A DNA stretch of 64,000 bases, from assembly GCA_046350095.1 (NCBI GenBank), contig JAXMBA010000009.1:260058-324057 (forward strand). Reading direction: 5' to 3'. The notes beneath the pieces are model-generated. The model saw nothing but the letters and a program-made list of their open reading frames with translations, searched no databases and was not told the DNA's origin. This document shows, piece by piece, positions 9,005 through 18,388 of the stretch; the stretch's first letter is position 1, and each line of letters begins with the position of its first letter. Source of the stretch: Urbifossiella sp046350095. GTDB taxonomy: Bacteria; Planctomycetota; Planctomycetia; Gemmatales; Gemmataceae. A program made the translations under genes and the position numbers.

Positions 9005-12000
9005 ATGACCCGCCGCCGCAGCCGCCTGGAACTCAACCTGCTGGAAGACCGGGTTACACCGGTCCTCGGGGGCTTCGACGTTCCCGTCCTCGCGGATGTC
9101 GACGACCCGGTCATCCCCGCCGCCCCGATTCCGCCGGGACAGACCGAGCGGCCCGACTTCACGGGCGTCGTCGCCGTCGGCAGCGGTGGCACCGGGTTCC
9201 TCCTGGACCGCGGGGCGTTCGTCGTCGGCAGCCGCCACATCGTAACCGCCGCACACGTCGACCCGCAGGTCGGCGATATCATCACGTTCTTCCGCCGTCT
9301 CCCGGATGGAAACCTCGACCGCGTGCAGATCCCGGTCATTGACGTGTGGATCCACCCGGAGTGGAACAACGGCAACCCCGGCACCCGCGGCGACGTGGCC
9401 CTCGTTACCCTGGCCGCAGTCGCCCCGTTCGGGGTCGAAGACTACGCCATGTACACGGCTGCCCAGACCGCCCAGCGGTCCGAGATCGGCCAGACCTACT
9501 ACATGGCGGGGTTCGGACTTACCGGCACCGGGTTCAGTGGGCAGATCGACGTGGGCTTCGGCGCCGAGGAGTTGCAGCGGATCACGATCACCGGTAACGG
9601 CGGACAGTTCCAGGTCGTCGTCCCACCGACGCCGGGCACCGCGCAGACCACGCTCGTCACCCCCCCAATCCCCTTCAACCCCACCGCGCTCCAGATCGAG
9701 AACGCGTTCACCGCCGTCGGCATCCAAACACTGGTCAGCTCCATCTACGCCGGGCCGCAGGCGCCGACCGCGACGGAACGCAGCTTCGAGATCATGTTTT
9801 TGAACGTCCAGAACCGGCCGCGGATGCAGTTCCAGCAGTACAACCCTGACCCGCTGGTGCTGAACGGCAACTTCGGCAGCGTCACGTTTACCACGCTCGT
9901 TAACGGCGTGATCGACCCCGAGGCACAGCGGCTGACGATCGACGCGGCCGGCGGCAACTTCACGCTGTCCTACGGGCCGTCGGCCACCACCACCCCGATC
10001 GTGTTCGACCCGACGAACCCGACGGCTACCGCGGCCCGCATCCAGCAGGCGCTGGAGAACCTCGGGGCGGCCGGCCCGGGCGAGGTGACTGTTCGCTCCC
10101 CGATCACGGGGGCGAACACCGGCACGTACCAGATCGTCTTCGATCAGCTCGGCATCGACATCCCGCTGCTCACCGCAAACCCCGCCGGGCTCCAGGGCGG
10201 GGCCCGGACGGTGAAGGTGGCGACGATCATGGACGGCGGGTTCCGCCCACTCCGGACCGGGTCGAACGTCAACGACGCGGTCGACGACGGCACCCTCCGC
10301 AGCGATTACGTCGCGACGCAGCCGGACAGCAGCGAGGGGCAGGGCGACTCCGGCAGTGCCGGGTTCGTGCAGTTGGCCGACGGCAGCCTCGCCGCGATCA
10401 CGGTCGTGTCCTACGGCGTCAGTCCGCCGAACTCCGGCCTCCGCGTCTTCCCGTTCGGCAGCCTGTCGTACAACACCCGCCTGTCGCGGTACGCGAGCGA
10501 CATCCTGAACCAGGCCAACGGCGTCAGCGTGGTGAACGGCGTCACGGTCCAGGACCGCTACCCGCTCACCCTCGACATGCAGTACCAGTTCGACGGCAAC
10601 GACGGCGTGGCCGACAAGATCACCGTCCGTCAGGTCAGTGTGTTCGACAACTCGGCCGGCTCAAACGTGCAGGCCATCGAGGTCCTCGTTTACAACCCGG
10701 TCACCGGTCAAAACGATATTTACTACCGCGACCGCGTCGACCGCATCGACACGATCCGCCTCGTCGGTACCGCCGACGACGAGACGTTCATCATCGACCC
10801 GTCCGTCACAAAGGTCGTCAGCGTCATCGGCGGGTTCGGCAACGATACGCTCGTCGGACCGAACGCGGCCACGGCGTGGCGATTTACCGGCGCCGGCGCC
10901 GGCATCGGCGACACGCCCACCACCGACTTCGACTTCCAGGGGGTCGAGAATGTCGTCGGCGGTTCGGGAAGCGACACGTTCTCGTTCACCGCCGCGGGGT
11001 CTTTGGCCGGTACCATCAACGGCGGCGCCGGACTCGACACCATCGACACGTCAAGCCGGTTCACCGGTATTTCCGTGCAGTTGCTCGGCCCGAGCACGGC
11101 CGCGGGCGGCGTGGACGGGTTTAGCGGTGTCACAACCGGCGTCGGCGCCCCGGCGGCCAAGGGCTTCATCAACATCGACGGCTTTACCGGCTACGCCTTC
11201 GGCGGCGGCGACACGCTTATCACCCCGGGCGTCGCCGGTACGTTCACCCACTCCGGCACCGGCGGCACGTACGCGGCGGCGTCCGGCCAGACCTTCAACT
11301 ACGCGGGCGTCGACAACCTCATCGGCGGGGCCGAGGCCGACACGTTCAACGTCCGCTCGCTCACCTACGCCCTCATCATCGACGGCGGCTCGGGTGACGA
11401 CGTGGTGAACGTGGCCGCCGACGCACCGACCAACGCCGCCAACGGGGCGGTCAGCGCCAGCCTTGTTGTCCGCGGCGGGGCGGGCAAAGACACCTTCCGG
11501 TTCAACGGCACTGCCGCGAACGAGGCGGTCACCGCCCGCGTCAGCGGCCCGCAGACGGGCGACGTTCTCGGCTTGACGCCGGCCAACGTTCAGGTCGCGT
11601 TCGACACGCTCGAGCAGTTCGTGTTCGACGGCCGCGGCGGCACCAACACCTTTACCGCGCTTGACATTTCCGGCACGTCGCTCGGCACGCCGACCGACCC
11701 GGGCTCGGGGATCGTCTTCTCCCCGACCGGTCCCACCGGGGGCGGCGCCCGCATTAACGGGGTCACCGTCGGCGGATTCGCCCTCAACTCGTTCACCGTG
11801 AACGGCGACCCGGACAACTCGGGCGACGACGACGTCCTCACGGTCGTGGGCACCAGCGCCCCGGGCCTCCAGTCGGCGTACGGCGAGGGGATCGTGGGGG
11901 ACGGTCGCGACCGCATTACCGTCACCGAACAGCAGGTGTCATTCGTGAGCGCGTTGGTAGGCCCGCTGCTGCCCGTGCAGATCGGATACACGAACGGCTT

Positions 12001-13294
12001 CCAGACGTTCTCGACGCTGTACGTCGCGGGGGGTAACGAGCGCGGCAACGAGGGCGACACGTTCGACCTGCCGACCTCGCTGACGTTCAACCTCGTCGCC
12101 GACGGCATGTTGCCCAGCCCCTCGGCCCGGCCCGGCGACCGGCTGGTGCTGAGCGCCCCGGGCGGGGCCGACGCCCAGCTCGTGACCGACCCGAGCCTCG
12201 GGCCGACACAGGTTCGCGTCACCGCCCGCGCCGACGGCTCCTCGGCCGGCGTGCTCGGGTTCGAGTCGGGTGTGCCGGCGGTGCCAGGCGCCGGCGCGGT
12301 CGTCGTCGGCAGCGACAAGGGTTACCCCTCGACGTTCCGGGTGTTCGACCGCATCACCGGCGCCTTCCGCTACGAGGTGACGCCGTTCGAGAACTTCTTC
12401 GACGGGCTCAAGGTCGCCAGCGGCGACGTGAACGGCGACGGCATCTCCGACGTGGTGGTCGGGGCCGGGCCGGGCGGCGGCCCCCGGGTGGCCGTGTACG
12501 ACGGCCTTACCGGGCAGCAGCTCTACGACTTCTTCGGCTACGAGGAATCGTTCCGCGGCGGCGTGACGGTGGCCATCGGCGACGTGGACCTGGACGGCTT
12601 CGGCGACTTGATCCTCGGCACCGGCCCCGGCGGTGGAGCCCGCGTGCGGGTGTTCAGCGGCAAGGACTTGACCCCGCTCCGCGATTCCCTGGTGTACGAG
12701 CAGTCGTTCCGCGGCGGCGTGTCCGTGGCCGCCGGCGACGTGAACGGCGACGGCGTACCGGACCTGATCACGAGCGCCGGCGAGGGTGGCGGCCCCCGGG
12801 TGGTCGTCATCGACGGGAAGACGTCGGCGCCGCTCGCCAGTTTCTTCGTGTTCGACCCGAACAGCCGGTCCGGGTTCAACGTCGCAGGCGGGGACGTGAA
12901 CGGCGACGGGTTCGCGGACATCATCGCCGGGTCTGGTAGCGGCGAAATCATCCCCGGGACTGGCGTTCTGCCGCCGGCACAGGTCCGCATTTTCAGCGGG
13001 TTCAACCGGTCGGTGCTGAGCGACTTCTACGTCAACGACCCGTTCAACCCCGGCCTCCGTAGTTCGGGCATTGTCGCGGGCGTGCGGGTGGCGTCGGCGG
13101 ACGTGGACGGGGACGGCATCCAGGACGTCGTCACCACACTCGGGCCCGGCGGCGACGCGGTGATCCGGTCGTACAAGGTGACCGGCGTCAACCCGCAGAC
13201 GAACGCGCTGTTCCCGACGCTGGCGGAGATCCGCCGGCAGGACGCCTTCGACGTCGGGTTCAACTTCGGCATCTTCGTCGGGGGCAGTGACTGA
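9005..13294 (+). CDS. Surface protein: trypsin-like protease with inserted repeats, GGxGxD repeats and FG-GAP/VCBS repeats
   Basis: 1429 residues. The N-terminus RLELNLLEDRVTP is the export/sorting type common on planctomycete surface proteins. A trypsin-like serine protease follows: His84 (TAAHV), Asp130 (GDVALV), Ser449 (GDSGS). Between Asp130 and Ser449 about 220 residues (187-405) are inserted, forming two copies of a beta-rich repeat. Residues about 620-900 have GGSGSDTF-like words resembling degenerate calcium-binding nonapeptides. The C-terminus (about 1100-1420) has five FG-GAP/VCBS units with DVNGDGxxD calcium-binding loops, as in integrin-like propellers. AGGAG lies ahead of the ATG at 9005. 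An in-frame extension back to 8909 lacks a sorting signal. Probably cell-surface proteolysis or adhesion. Confidence 0.85.
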   Translation: MTRRRSRLELNLLEDRVTPVLGGFDVPVLADVDDPVIPAAPIPPGQTERPDFTGVVAVGSGGTGFLLDRGAFVVGSRHIVTAAHVDPQVGDIITFFRRLPDGNLDRVQIPVIDVWIHPEWNNGNPGTRGDVALVTLAAVAPFGVEDYAMYTAAQTAQRSEIGQTYYMAGFGLTGTGFSGQIDVGFGAEELQRITITGNGGQFQVVVPPTPGTAQTTLVTPPIPFNPTALQIENAFTAVGIQTLVSSIYAGPQAPTATERSFEIMFLNVQNRPRMQFQQYNPDPLVLNGNFGSVTFTTLVNGVIDPEAQRLTIDAAGGNFTLSYGPSATTTPIVFDPTNPTATAARIQQALENLGAAGPGEVTVRSPITGANTGTYQIVFDQLGIDIPLLTANPAGLQGGARTVKVATIMDGGFRPLRTGSNVNDAVDDGTLRSDYVATQPDSSEGQGDSGSAGFVQLADGSLAAITVVSYGVSPPNSGLRVFPFGSLSYNTRLSRYASDILNQANGVSVVNGVTVQDRYPLTLDMQYQFDGNDGVADKITVRQVSVFDNSAGSNVQAIEVLVYNPVTGQNDIYYRDRVDRIDTIRLVGTADDETFIIDPSVTKVVSVIGGFGNDTLVGPNAATAWRFTGAGAGIGDTPTTDFDFQGVENVVGGSGSDTFSFTAAGSLAGTINGGAGLDTIDTSSRFTGISVQLLGPSTAAGGVDGFSGVTTGVGAPAAKGFINIDGFTGYAFGGGDTLITPGVAGTFTHSGTGGTYAAASGQTFNYAGVDNLIGGAEADTFNVRSLTYALIIDGGSGDDVVNVAADAPTNAANGAVSASLVVRGGAGKDTFRFNGTAANEAVTARVSGPQTGDVLGLTPANVQVAFDTLEQFVFDGRGGTNTFTALDISGTSLGTPTDPGSGIVFSPTGPTGGGARINGVTVGGFALNSFTVNGDPDNSGDDDVLTVVGTSAPGLQSAYGEGIVGDGRDRITVTEQQVSFVSALVGPLLPVQIGYTNGFQTFSTLYVAGGNERGNEGDTFDLPTSLTFNLVADGMLPSPSARPGDRLVLSAPGGADAQLVTDPSLGPTQVRVTARADGSSAGVLGFESGVPAVPGAGAVVVGSDKGYPSTFRVFDRITGAFRYEVTPFENFFDGLKVASGDVNGDGISDVVVGAGPGGGPRVAVYDGLTGQQLYDFFGYEESFRGGVTVAIGDVDLDGFGDLILGTGPGGGARVRVFSGKDLTPLRDSLVYEQSFRGGVSVAAGDVNGDGVPDLITSAGEGGGPRVVVIDGKTSAPLASFFVFDPNSRSGFNVAGGDVNGDGFADIIAGSGSGEIIPGTGVLPPAQVRIFSGFNRSVLSDFYVNDPFNPGLRSSGIVAGVRVASADVDGDGIQDVVTTLGPGGDAVIRSYKVTGVNPQTNALFPTLAEIRRQDAFDVGFNFGIFVGGSD

Positions 13295-13300
13295 CCCGCG

Positions 13301-14689
13301 TCACTCGCCCCGCGCCAGCCGTCGGAACGTGCCACAAATGATCGGCGCCGCCTCGGCGCCGACGCTGTTCAACTCGCCGTACTGAGCGGACCGCCTTCCG
13401 TAGCAGAAGGGCGGCCGCTCGTCCCACTGCCGCTTCGGCACGAAGTACCCCAGTTCGTCGTTCGCCAGCCCGATCAGCATCCGATGCTTGCCGCGCATCT
13501 GTTGGTAGACGGCCGGCTCGGCCGGGGCGTCGGGGAAGTCCGCGCCAGGCTCGGCCTTCTCGACCACCTTGCCGAGCACGAGCTCCGGGTAAATCTCGCC
13601 CGGAATCGCGGCCAGTTCCAACCCACCGAGTTTGAGGTAGCCTACCTCCGTCTTCACCGCCACGGGCTTCTCCAGATTCGAGGTCGGCACCATCTTCGAC
13701 GGCGTCGGGTCACCGTCCCACTGGTAAATCTGCCGCTTCAGCACGTCGAGCTGGTAGGCGAGCCGGTAGACGGGGTTCTCCATCGGGATGAGAACCTCGC
13801 GCCGCCGTACGTCGAACGGGGTGAGCTCCAGGGGAACGGCGGCCTTAAGCGCGCGGTCGGCGGCCTGCCCGACGAGCGTGCCGTAGCGCTCGGACTTCTC
13901 GAACGTACCGTCCTTCAGCTCGCGCCCGGCGTCGTCCTTCACGCTCAGGCCGAGCTGTGTCATCAGCCCGCCGACCGTGCCGGTGAGGTACACGACTGGG
14001 CACTTCTGCGACGCCCGCAGGTGGCCGACGGTGTACCCCACGAAGTCGGACGTGATGGCGGTGTTGCGGCTGTCCAGCGTCTCGGGGTGGCAGTTCCACT
14101 GAACCACCACGCCGCGCGGCACCCGCGTCTTGGGGTCGTGGAAGCGGAGGGCGACGAGTTCGTCGTGGAGAACGACGGGCAGCCGGCTGTCGCGCAGCAA
14201 CTCGGGCGCCTTCGCGGTTCCGATCCGCGCCGCAGCGGGGGTGCGGGCCTTGTCCGCCGCGGTCACGGCTTCGACGCACGCGAACTGCACGCGGCCGAGG
14301 TAGTCGCGGTCGATCCCCGGCTGGAGCGGGTTCGGGCCCCACAGGCCCATCGTGTCCGGGCCCTCGTGGTTGTGCGTGGCCGACACGAGGACGTACTTGA
14401 ACCCCGGCAGCTTCGCCCGCACCGACTCCACGAACGGCAGAAACAGGCCGACCACGTCCACGGACACGAGCGCGACCTTGTCGCCGCCGTCGGCGAGGAC
14501 GACGGCGCGGGCCATGAGCGGGTCGTGGACCGACTTCGCCAGCCGGTTCTGCCCGAACCCTGCCATGAATACGGGCTGCTTGCCGACGGCCGGCGTGACG
14601 TCGGCTTCGCCGAACCCGACGGTGAGTTCGCCCGCGGCCGCGGGCAGCGCGGTGGCCAGTACCGCGAGCAGGGAGAGGTGTCGAATCAC
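13301..14689 (-). CDS. Neutral/alkaline non-lysosomal ceramidase-like protein, secreted
   Basis: 462 residues with a signal peptide (about 1-18). Segments typical of the ceramidase N-terminal domain are present: GFGEADVTP near the start, the SATHNHEGPDTMG metal/active-site region near 100-112, and WNCHPET near residue 195. Compared with true ceramidases (over 650 residues) it lacks the C-terminal Ig-like domain, and planctomycete relatives may not act on ceramide. It begins at GTG 14689, overlapping the upstream gene's TGA by four bases (GTGA), with GGGAG eight bases before, so translation is probably coupled. Confidence 0.8.
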   Translation of the reverse strand: MIRHLSLLAVLATALPAAAGELTVGFGEADVTPAVGKQPVFMAGFGQNRLAKSVHDPLMARAVVLADGGDKVALVSVDVVGLFLPFVESVRAKLPGFKYVLVSATHNHEGPDTMGLWGPNPLQPGIDRDYLGRVQFACVEAVTAADKARTPAAARIGTAKAPELLRDSRLPVVLHDELVALRFHDPKTRVPRGVVVQWNCHPETLDSRNTAITSDFVGYTVGHLRASQKCPVVYLTGTVGGLMTQLGLSVKDDAGRELKDGTFEKSERYGTLVGQAADRALKAAVPLELTPFDVRRREVLIPMENPVYRLAYQLDVLKRQIYQWDGDPTPSKMVPTSNLEKPVAVKTEVGYLKLGGLELAAIPGEIYPELVLGKVVEKAEPGADFPDAPAEPAVYQQMRGKHRMLIGLANDELGYFVPKRQWDERPPFCYGRRSAQYGELNSVGAEAAPIICGTFRRLARGE

Positions 14690-15498
14690 GGGGCGCACTC
14701 CCGCATGTACCGGATGCTTTCGCGGGCGATCGTCTCCGGGTCTGGCTTGTAGTCGAACACCTCGACCGACACCCAGCCGTCGTAGTTCACGTCCGCGAGC
14801 GCCCGGAAGATCGGTTTGAAGTCGGTGGCGCCGAAGCCGGGGCCGCGCAGGTTCGAGTCGTTGGCGTGGAAGTGGTGGAGGAACTCGCGGTTGGCGCGGA
14901 TCGTGTCCGCGACCGGCGCCGGCTCCGAGGACATCGCCTTCACGTCGAGGTGCAGCTTGACGAACGGGTGCGCGACCCGCCGGCACAAAGACGTGCCCGC
15001 TGCCGCGGTCGTCAGGTAGTTCGTCTCTGCCGTCGTCAGCGGTTCGAGGCACAGCGTGACGCGGCCGTCCTCGAGCGCCTTCAGACAGTGACTCAGCGTG
15101 TCGATCGCCCGGTCGTCGCCCTCGGCCGTCGAGACGCCGGCGTCGAGGTTGCGCTGGACCGGCGAGCCGAGGACCATCAGGGTGCCGCCCAGGTCGGCGG
15201 TCGCTCGCGTCAGTTCGGCGAGGTACTCACCGGTTTTCTTGCGGACCGCCGCGTCCGGGCTGGTGAGGTGGAATCCGGTCGTTTTCGCTAGCAGCCAGTG
15301 GAGGCCGATGATGGTCACGCCCGCGGCCTCGGCCTCGCGGCGCAACTCGGCCCGGCGCGCGGCCGGTACCTCGGTGATGAGGGGCGCGAGGGTGAACGGC
15401 GCGACTTCGAGGCCGGTGTAGCCGAGTTCGGCGACGCGGGCGCAAACCCGCCCGTGCTCCCAGCCCTCGAACGTCTCGTTGCAGATGGCGAATTTCAT
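14686..15498 (-). CDS. Sugar phosphate isomerase/epimerase (xylose isomerase-like TIM barrel)
   Basis: 270 residues of the AP-endonuclease family 2/xylose-isomerase-like TIM barrel. Putative divalent-metal ligands are at the ends of barrel strands: Glu in CLEPL, Asp in HLDVKAM, His in HHFHAND, and Glu in SVEVFD. There is no signal peptide, so it is cytoplasmic. Members isomerise or epimerise sugars and inositol-like compounds; the substrate is unknown. Its stop overlaps the start of the ceramidase-like gene, so the two form an operon. Confidence 0.88.
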   Translation of the reverse strand: MKFAICNETFEGWEHGRVCARVAELGYTGLEVAPFTLAPLITEVPAARRAELRREAEAAGVTIIGLHWLLAKTTGFHLTSPDAAVRKKTGEYLAELTRATADLGGTLMVLGSPVQRNLDAGVSTAEGDDRAIDTLSHCLKALEDGRVTLCLEPLTTAETNYLTTAAAGTSLCRRVAHPFVKLHLDVKAMSSEPAPVADTIRANREFLHHFHANDSNLRGPGFGATDFKPIFRALADVNYDGWVSVEVFDYKPDPETIARESIRYMRECAP

Positions 15499-15576
15499 GC
15501 GGCGTTCCGAGATTGGGTTCAGCCGGCGGGCCGGCGCGGCCGATACGATCCGGAGCGTGGCACGGGCGGAGGAGAC

Positions 15577-15795
15577 ATGCGCGGCGTCGGCCGGCGGCTC
15601 GGGATAGCGATAATCGCCGCGGCAACCGGCTGCGCGACGAAGCCCTACGACCGCGACCCGCTCCTGAGCAACGGGTACGGCGTGCGAGGCGACCGCGCGG
15701 CCGCCGCCCGCCCGCCGCTACCACAGCCCGAGCCCACCACACCGGACGCTCCGGCGGGGCCGGTGCTCGGCGACAGCGGCCTCACTTCGCGCTGA
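15577..15795 (+). CDS. Small putative lipoprotein
   Basis: 72 residues. A basic start (RGVGRRLG) and hydrophobic stretch lead to a possible lipobox AATGC with Cys near residue 19, followed by a Pro-rich tail. GGAGGA lies four bases before the ATG, the strongest Shine-Dalgarno nearby, which supports this short frame. No family recognised. It is divergent from the sugar isomerase and its end overlaps the end of the WD40 gene by 14 bases on the opposite strand. TACGAT at 15544 could be a -10 box. Confidence 0.55.
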   Translation: MRGVGRRLGIAIIAAATGCATKPYDRDPLLSNGYGVRGDRAAAARPPLPQPEPTTPDAPAGPVLGDSGLTSR

Positions 15796-16765
15796 TCTTC
15801 GTCAGCACCACCGTGCCGTTGTCATGCCCGGAGATGAGCGCCTTGCCGTCCGGCGTGAAGGTCACGCAGTAACCGGGCGACTTCACCTGTGCCGTGAACC
15901 CCTCCTTGTCGGCGCCCGCCGGCCACACCGCCAGCCGGCCCGAGTAGCCGCAAACGCCCAGCGCCTTCGCATCCTTCGACCACGCCAGCGCGTAGGGGTC
16001 GTCCGGCGTCGGGCCGACCTTCTTCGACTCCTTGCCGGTCGCCGTGTCCCAGAACCGGATGGTGCGGTCCATCGACGCCGACGCCAGCGTCTTCTCGTCG
16101 CCGAGGAACGTGATCGCCGTCACCGGCTGATCGTGGCCGCTGAGCGTCTTGTGCTCCTTGCCCGCGGCCACGTCCCACAGCTTGACGACGTGCTCCTTGC
16201 CGGTCTTGCTCGAGTTGTCGCCACCAGCCGAGGCGAGCAGCTTACCGTCCGGCGAGAACACGACCGCGTACACCGAGCCGGCGTGCGTGCCGAGGTTCTT
16301 CGTTTCCTTGCCGTCGGCCGGGTTCCACAGCCGCACGGACTTGTCGGCGCTGGCGGTGGCGAGCACCTTGCCGTCCGGCGAGAAGGCCACGGCGTCCACG
16401 ATGTCGGTGTGGCCCTTGAACTCGGTCGTGGCCTTGCCGTCCTTCAGGCTCCACAGCTTCGCCGTCTTGTCGAGGCTGGCGGTGGCCAGGACCGCGTTGT
16501 CTTTCGGGTGGAAGGCGACCGCGTACACCGGCCCCGTGTGGCCCTTGATCTCCTTGAGTTCCTTGAGCGTGCCGTCGGCGTTGACCGCCCACAGCTTGAC
16601 GACGTTGTCGAACCCGGCGGTCGCGAGCGTCTTGCCGTCCGGCGACAGGGCGACGGCGTGGACGAGGGCGGCGTGGGCTTTCGTTCCGGTGCCCGGCTGT
16701 GCGGGGGCGACGGGGAGGTAGACACCGAGGGCGAAGCAAAGGAGGGCGAGCCGGGCGCGGGTCAT
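15782..16765 (-). CDS. WD40 repeat protein, secreted, seven-bladed propeller
   Basis: 327 residues: signal peptide (about 1-22), then seven WD40-type repeats, each with an AFSPDGK-LA-AS-D---LW core. The first five are clear and the sixth and seventh weaker (SKDAKALGV and TPDGKALIS). Seven blades make a complete propeller and there is no other domain, so it probably serves as a periplasmic or surface scaffold. I chose the ATG at 16765 because it begins the signal peptide; an in-frame ATG at 16813 would add 16 residues without improving it. The insert in blade four (SSKTGKEH) is unusual. Confidence 0.82.
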   Translation of the reverse strand: MTRARLALLCFALGVYLPVAPAQPGTGTKAHAALVHAVALSPDGKTLATAGFDNVVKLWAVNADGTLKELKEIKGHTGPVYAVAFHPKDNAVLATASLDKTAKLWSLKDGKATTEFKGHTDIVDAVAFSPDGKVLATASADKSVRLWNPADGKETKNLGTHAGSVYAVVFSPDGKLLASAGGDNSSKTGKEHVVKLWDVAAGKEHKTLSGHDQPVTAITFLGDEKTLASASMDRTIRFWDTATGKESKKVGPTPDDPYALAWSKDAKALGVCGYSGRLAVWPAGADKEGFTAQVKSPGYCVTFTPDGKALISGHDNGTVVLTKISAK

Positions 16766-16866
16766 CGGGACGTGCTCCGTGAGGAGAGTCGGGGCGGGGA
16801 CGACGGCGGACATTGTGCCCGGCCCGGGCGTGCGCGGCAACCGGCAAAATGATCGGGGGGGCGGCG

Positions 16867-18243
16867 TCACCCGGTCCCGATGCCGTACTGCTCGATCTTG
16901 CGGTACAGCGAACTGAGCCCGATGTCGAGCCGCCGGGCGGCCTCTTTCTTGTCCGGCGACAGCCGCAGAAGCCGCTCGATGTGCCGCTTCTCGAACCGCT
17001 TCACCGCGTCGTCCAACGGCTCCACCGCCGACGGGTCGTCGGCCGCGGGGGCCAGGTCCGGTGGCAGGTCGGCGGGGGTCAGCAGCGGGCCGTCGCCGAG
17101 GATCACGGCACGCTGAATGGCGTTCTCCAATTCGCGAATGTTCCCTTTCCACGCCGCCGCCTGGAGCAACGGCATCGCCTCGCGGCTGACACCGGCGACG
17201 CGCTTCCCCATCGCCCGACCGTGCTTGGCGACGAAGTGCTCGACCAGTTCGGGAATGTCCTCGCGGCGGTCGCGCAACGGCGGCAGGCGGAGCACGACCA
17301 CGTTCAGCCGGTAGAACAGGTCTTCGCGGAACCGCCCGGCGGCGACCGCGGCAGGCAGGTCGGTGTTCGTCGCAGCCACGATCCGCGCCGAGACGTGCTC
17401 CGGCTCCGCGGCGCCGACCGGCGTGACTTCTTTCCCTTCGATCACTCGCAGCAACTTCGCCTGCGTCGGGAGCGACAACTCGCCCACCTCGTCGAGAAAC
17501 ACGGTGCCCGTACCGGCGGCGGTGAACACGCCGGGCGCGTCGGCGTCGGTCGTGGAAAAGGCGGCAGCCTTCTGGCCGAACAAGTGCGCTTCCAGATGGT
17601 CGGCGGGGATGGCGGCGCAGTTCACGGCCACGAACCGGCCGTCGGCCGGCTTCACCTCCTGGGAGGCGCGGTGGATCTCGCGGGCCAGCAGCTCCTTACC
17701 GGTGCCGCTCTCGCCGGTGATGAGCACGGTGGCGTCGGAGGGTGCGACCTTTCGCGCCATCGCCACCACCTGCCGGACGACCGTCGTGTGGCCCACGACC
17801 ATGCCACCCGCCGCCGCCTCGCGGTGCAGTTCGCGGCGGAGCCACTGGTTCTCGCGGTTCAGGTCGCGCTGGGCGATGAGCCGGCGAATCTTCCCGTCCA
17901 CCTCGCGGAGGATGATCGGCTTCATCAGGTAGTCGTGGGCGCCTCGGTGGAAGGCGTCCACGGCGCTTTCGACGGTGGCGTACGCGGTGATGAGCAGCAC
18001 GAACGTCTCGGGGCTGAGGCGGGCCACGCGCTCGAGCACCTCGATGCCGTCGATGCCGGGGAGGTTCACGTCGCAGAGGATCACGTCGTACCGGTTGCGG
18101 CCGACTAGTCCGAGTGCGGCCTCGCCGCTGGCCGCGGAGTGGACGGCGAAGCCTTCCTGGTGGAGGTACTCGGCGACGTTGGCGCGGATGACCGGCTCGT
18201 CGTCCACGACCAGCACGGAGGCGACGGGAGTTCGGGCGGACAT
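16867..18243 (-). CDS. NtrC-family response regulator with degenerate GAFTGA loop
   Basis: 458 residues. The receiver domain (about 8-120) has the acidic pocket DDE at 14-16, phosphorylatable Asp58 and Lys108. The AAA+ domain has Walker A GESGTGKE at 177-184, Walker B VFLDEVGE at 248-255, and the arginine-rich RFREDLFYRLN segment. A Fis-type helix-turn-helix ends the protein (AARRLDIGLSSLYRKI). The sigma-54 contact loop, normally GAFTGA, reads AAFSTT at 227-232, so open-complex formation with sigma-54 is doubtful. It lies just downstream of the histidine kinase gene, its likely partner, with a palindrome between them. Confidence 0.92.
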   Translation of the reverse strand: MSARTPVASVLVVDDEPVIRANVAEYLHQEGFAVHSAASGEAALGLVGRNRYDVILCDVNLPGIDGIEVLERVARLSPETFVLLITAYATVESAVDAFHRGAHDYLMKPIILREVDGKIRRLIAQRDLNRENQWLRRELHREAAAGGMVVGHTTVVRQVVAMARKVAPSDATVLITGESGTGKELLAREIHRASQEVKPADGRFVAVNCAAIPADHLEAHLFGQKAAAFSTTDADAPGVFTAAGTGTVFLDEVGELSLPTQAKLLRVIEGKEVTPVGAAEPEHVSARIVAATNTDLPAAVAAGRFREDLFYRLNVVVLRLPPLRDRREDIPELVEHFVAKHGRAMGKRVAGVSREAMPLLQAAAWKGNIRELENAIQRAVILGDGPLLTPADLPPDLAPAADDPSAVEPLDDAVKRFEKRHIERLLRLSPDKKEAARRLDIGLSSLYRKIEQYGIGTG

Positions 18244-18259
18244 GGGTAGGCTCGTCCTC

Positions 18260-18388
18260 CGTAGGTCGGTCGAGGCCCTGCGTGACCTGACGGCGTTGCC
18301 AATGACACGGGGGGCGGAGTCCGCACGGCTCACGGCGTGCGCGTTCCGCGCCGTCGGCCGGTCTCGCAGCGTCTCGACCCGACCTACG
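18260..18388. repeat. Long imperfect palindrome between kinase and regulator genes
   Basis: Left arm 18260-18295 and right arm 18350-18388 are imperfect inverted repeats. They begin with CGTAGGTCGG and end with its complement CCGACCTACG, continue through (T)CGAG, CTGCG and GACC, and then GACGGCG against CGCCGTC. The right arm overlaps the kinase stop codon. The CGTAGGTCGG ends resemble widespread small palindromic repeats, so this may be a REP/MITE-type insertion that also modulates expression of the downstream regulator. Confidence 0.6.

Noticed and set aside
10800..11500. True RTX calcium-binding, type I secreted toxin
   Set aside because: The GGxGxD words are degenerate and irregularly spaced, there is no C-terminal type I signal, and the N-terminus has its own export signal.
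15298..15795. Longer reading of the small lipoprotein starting at 15298
   Set aside because: The added part lies antisense within the sugar isomerase gene; the GGAGGA before 15577 marks the real start.
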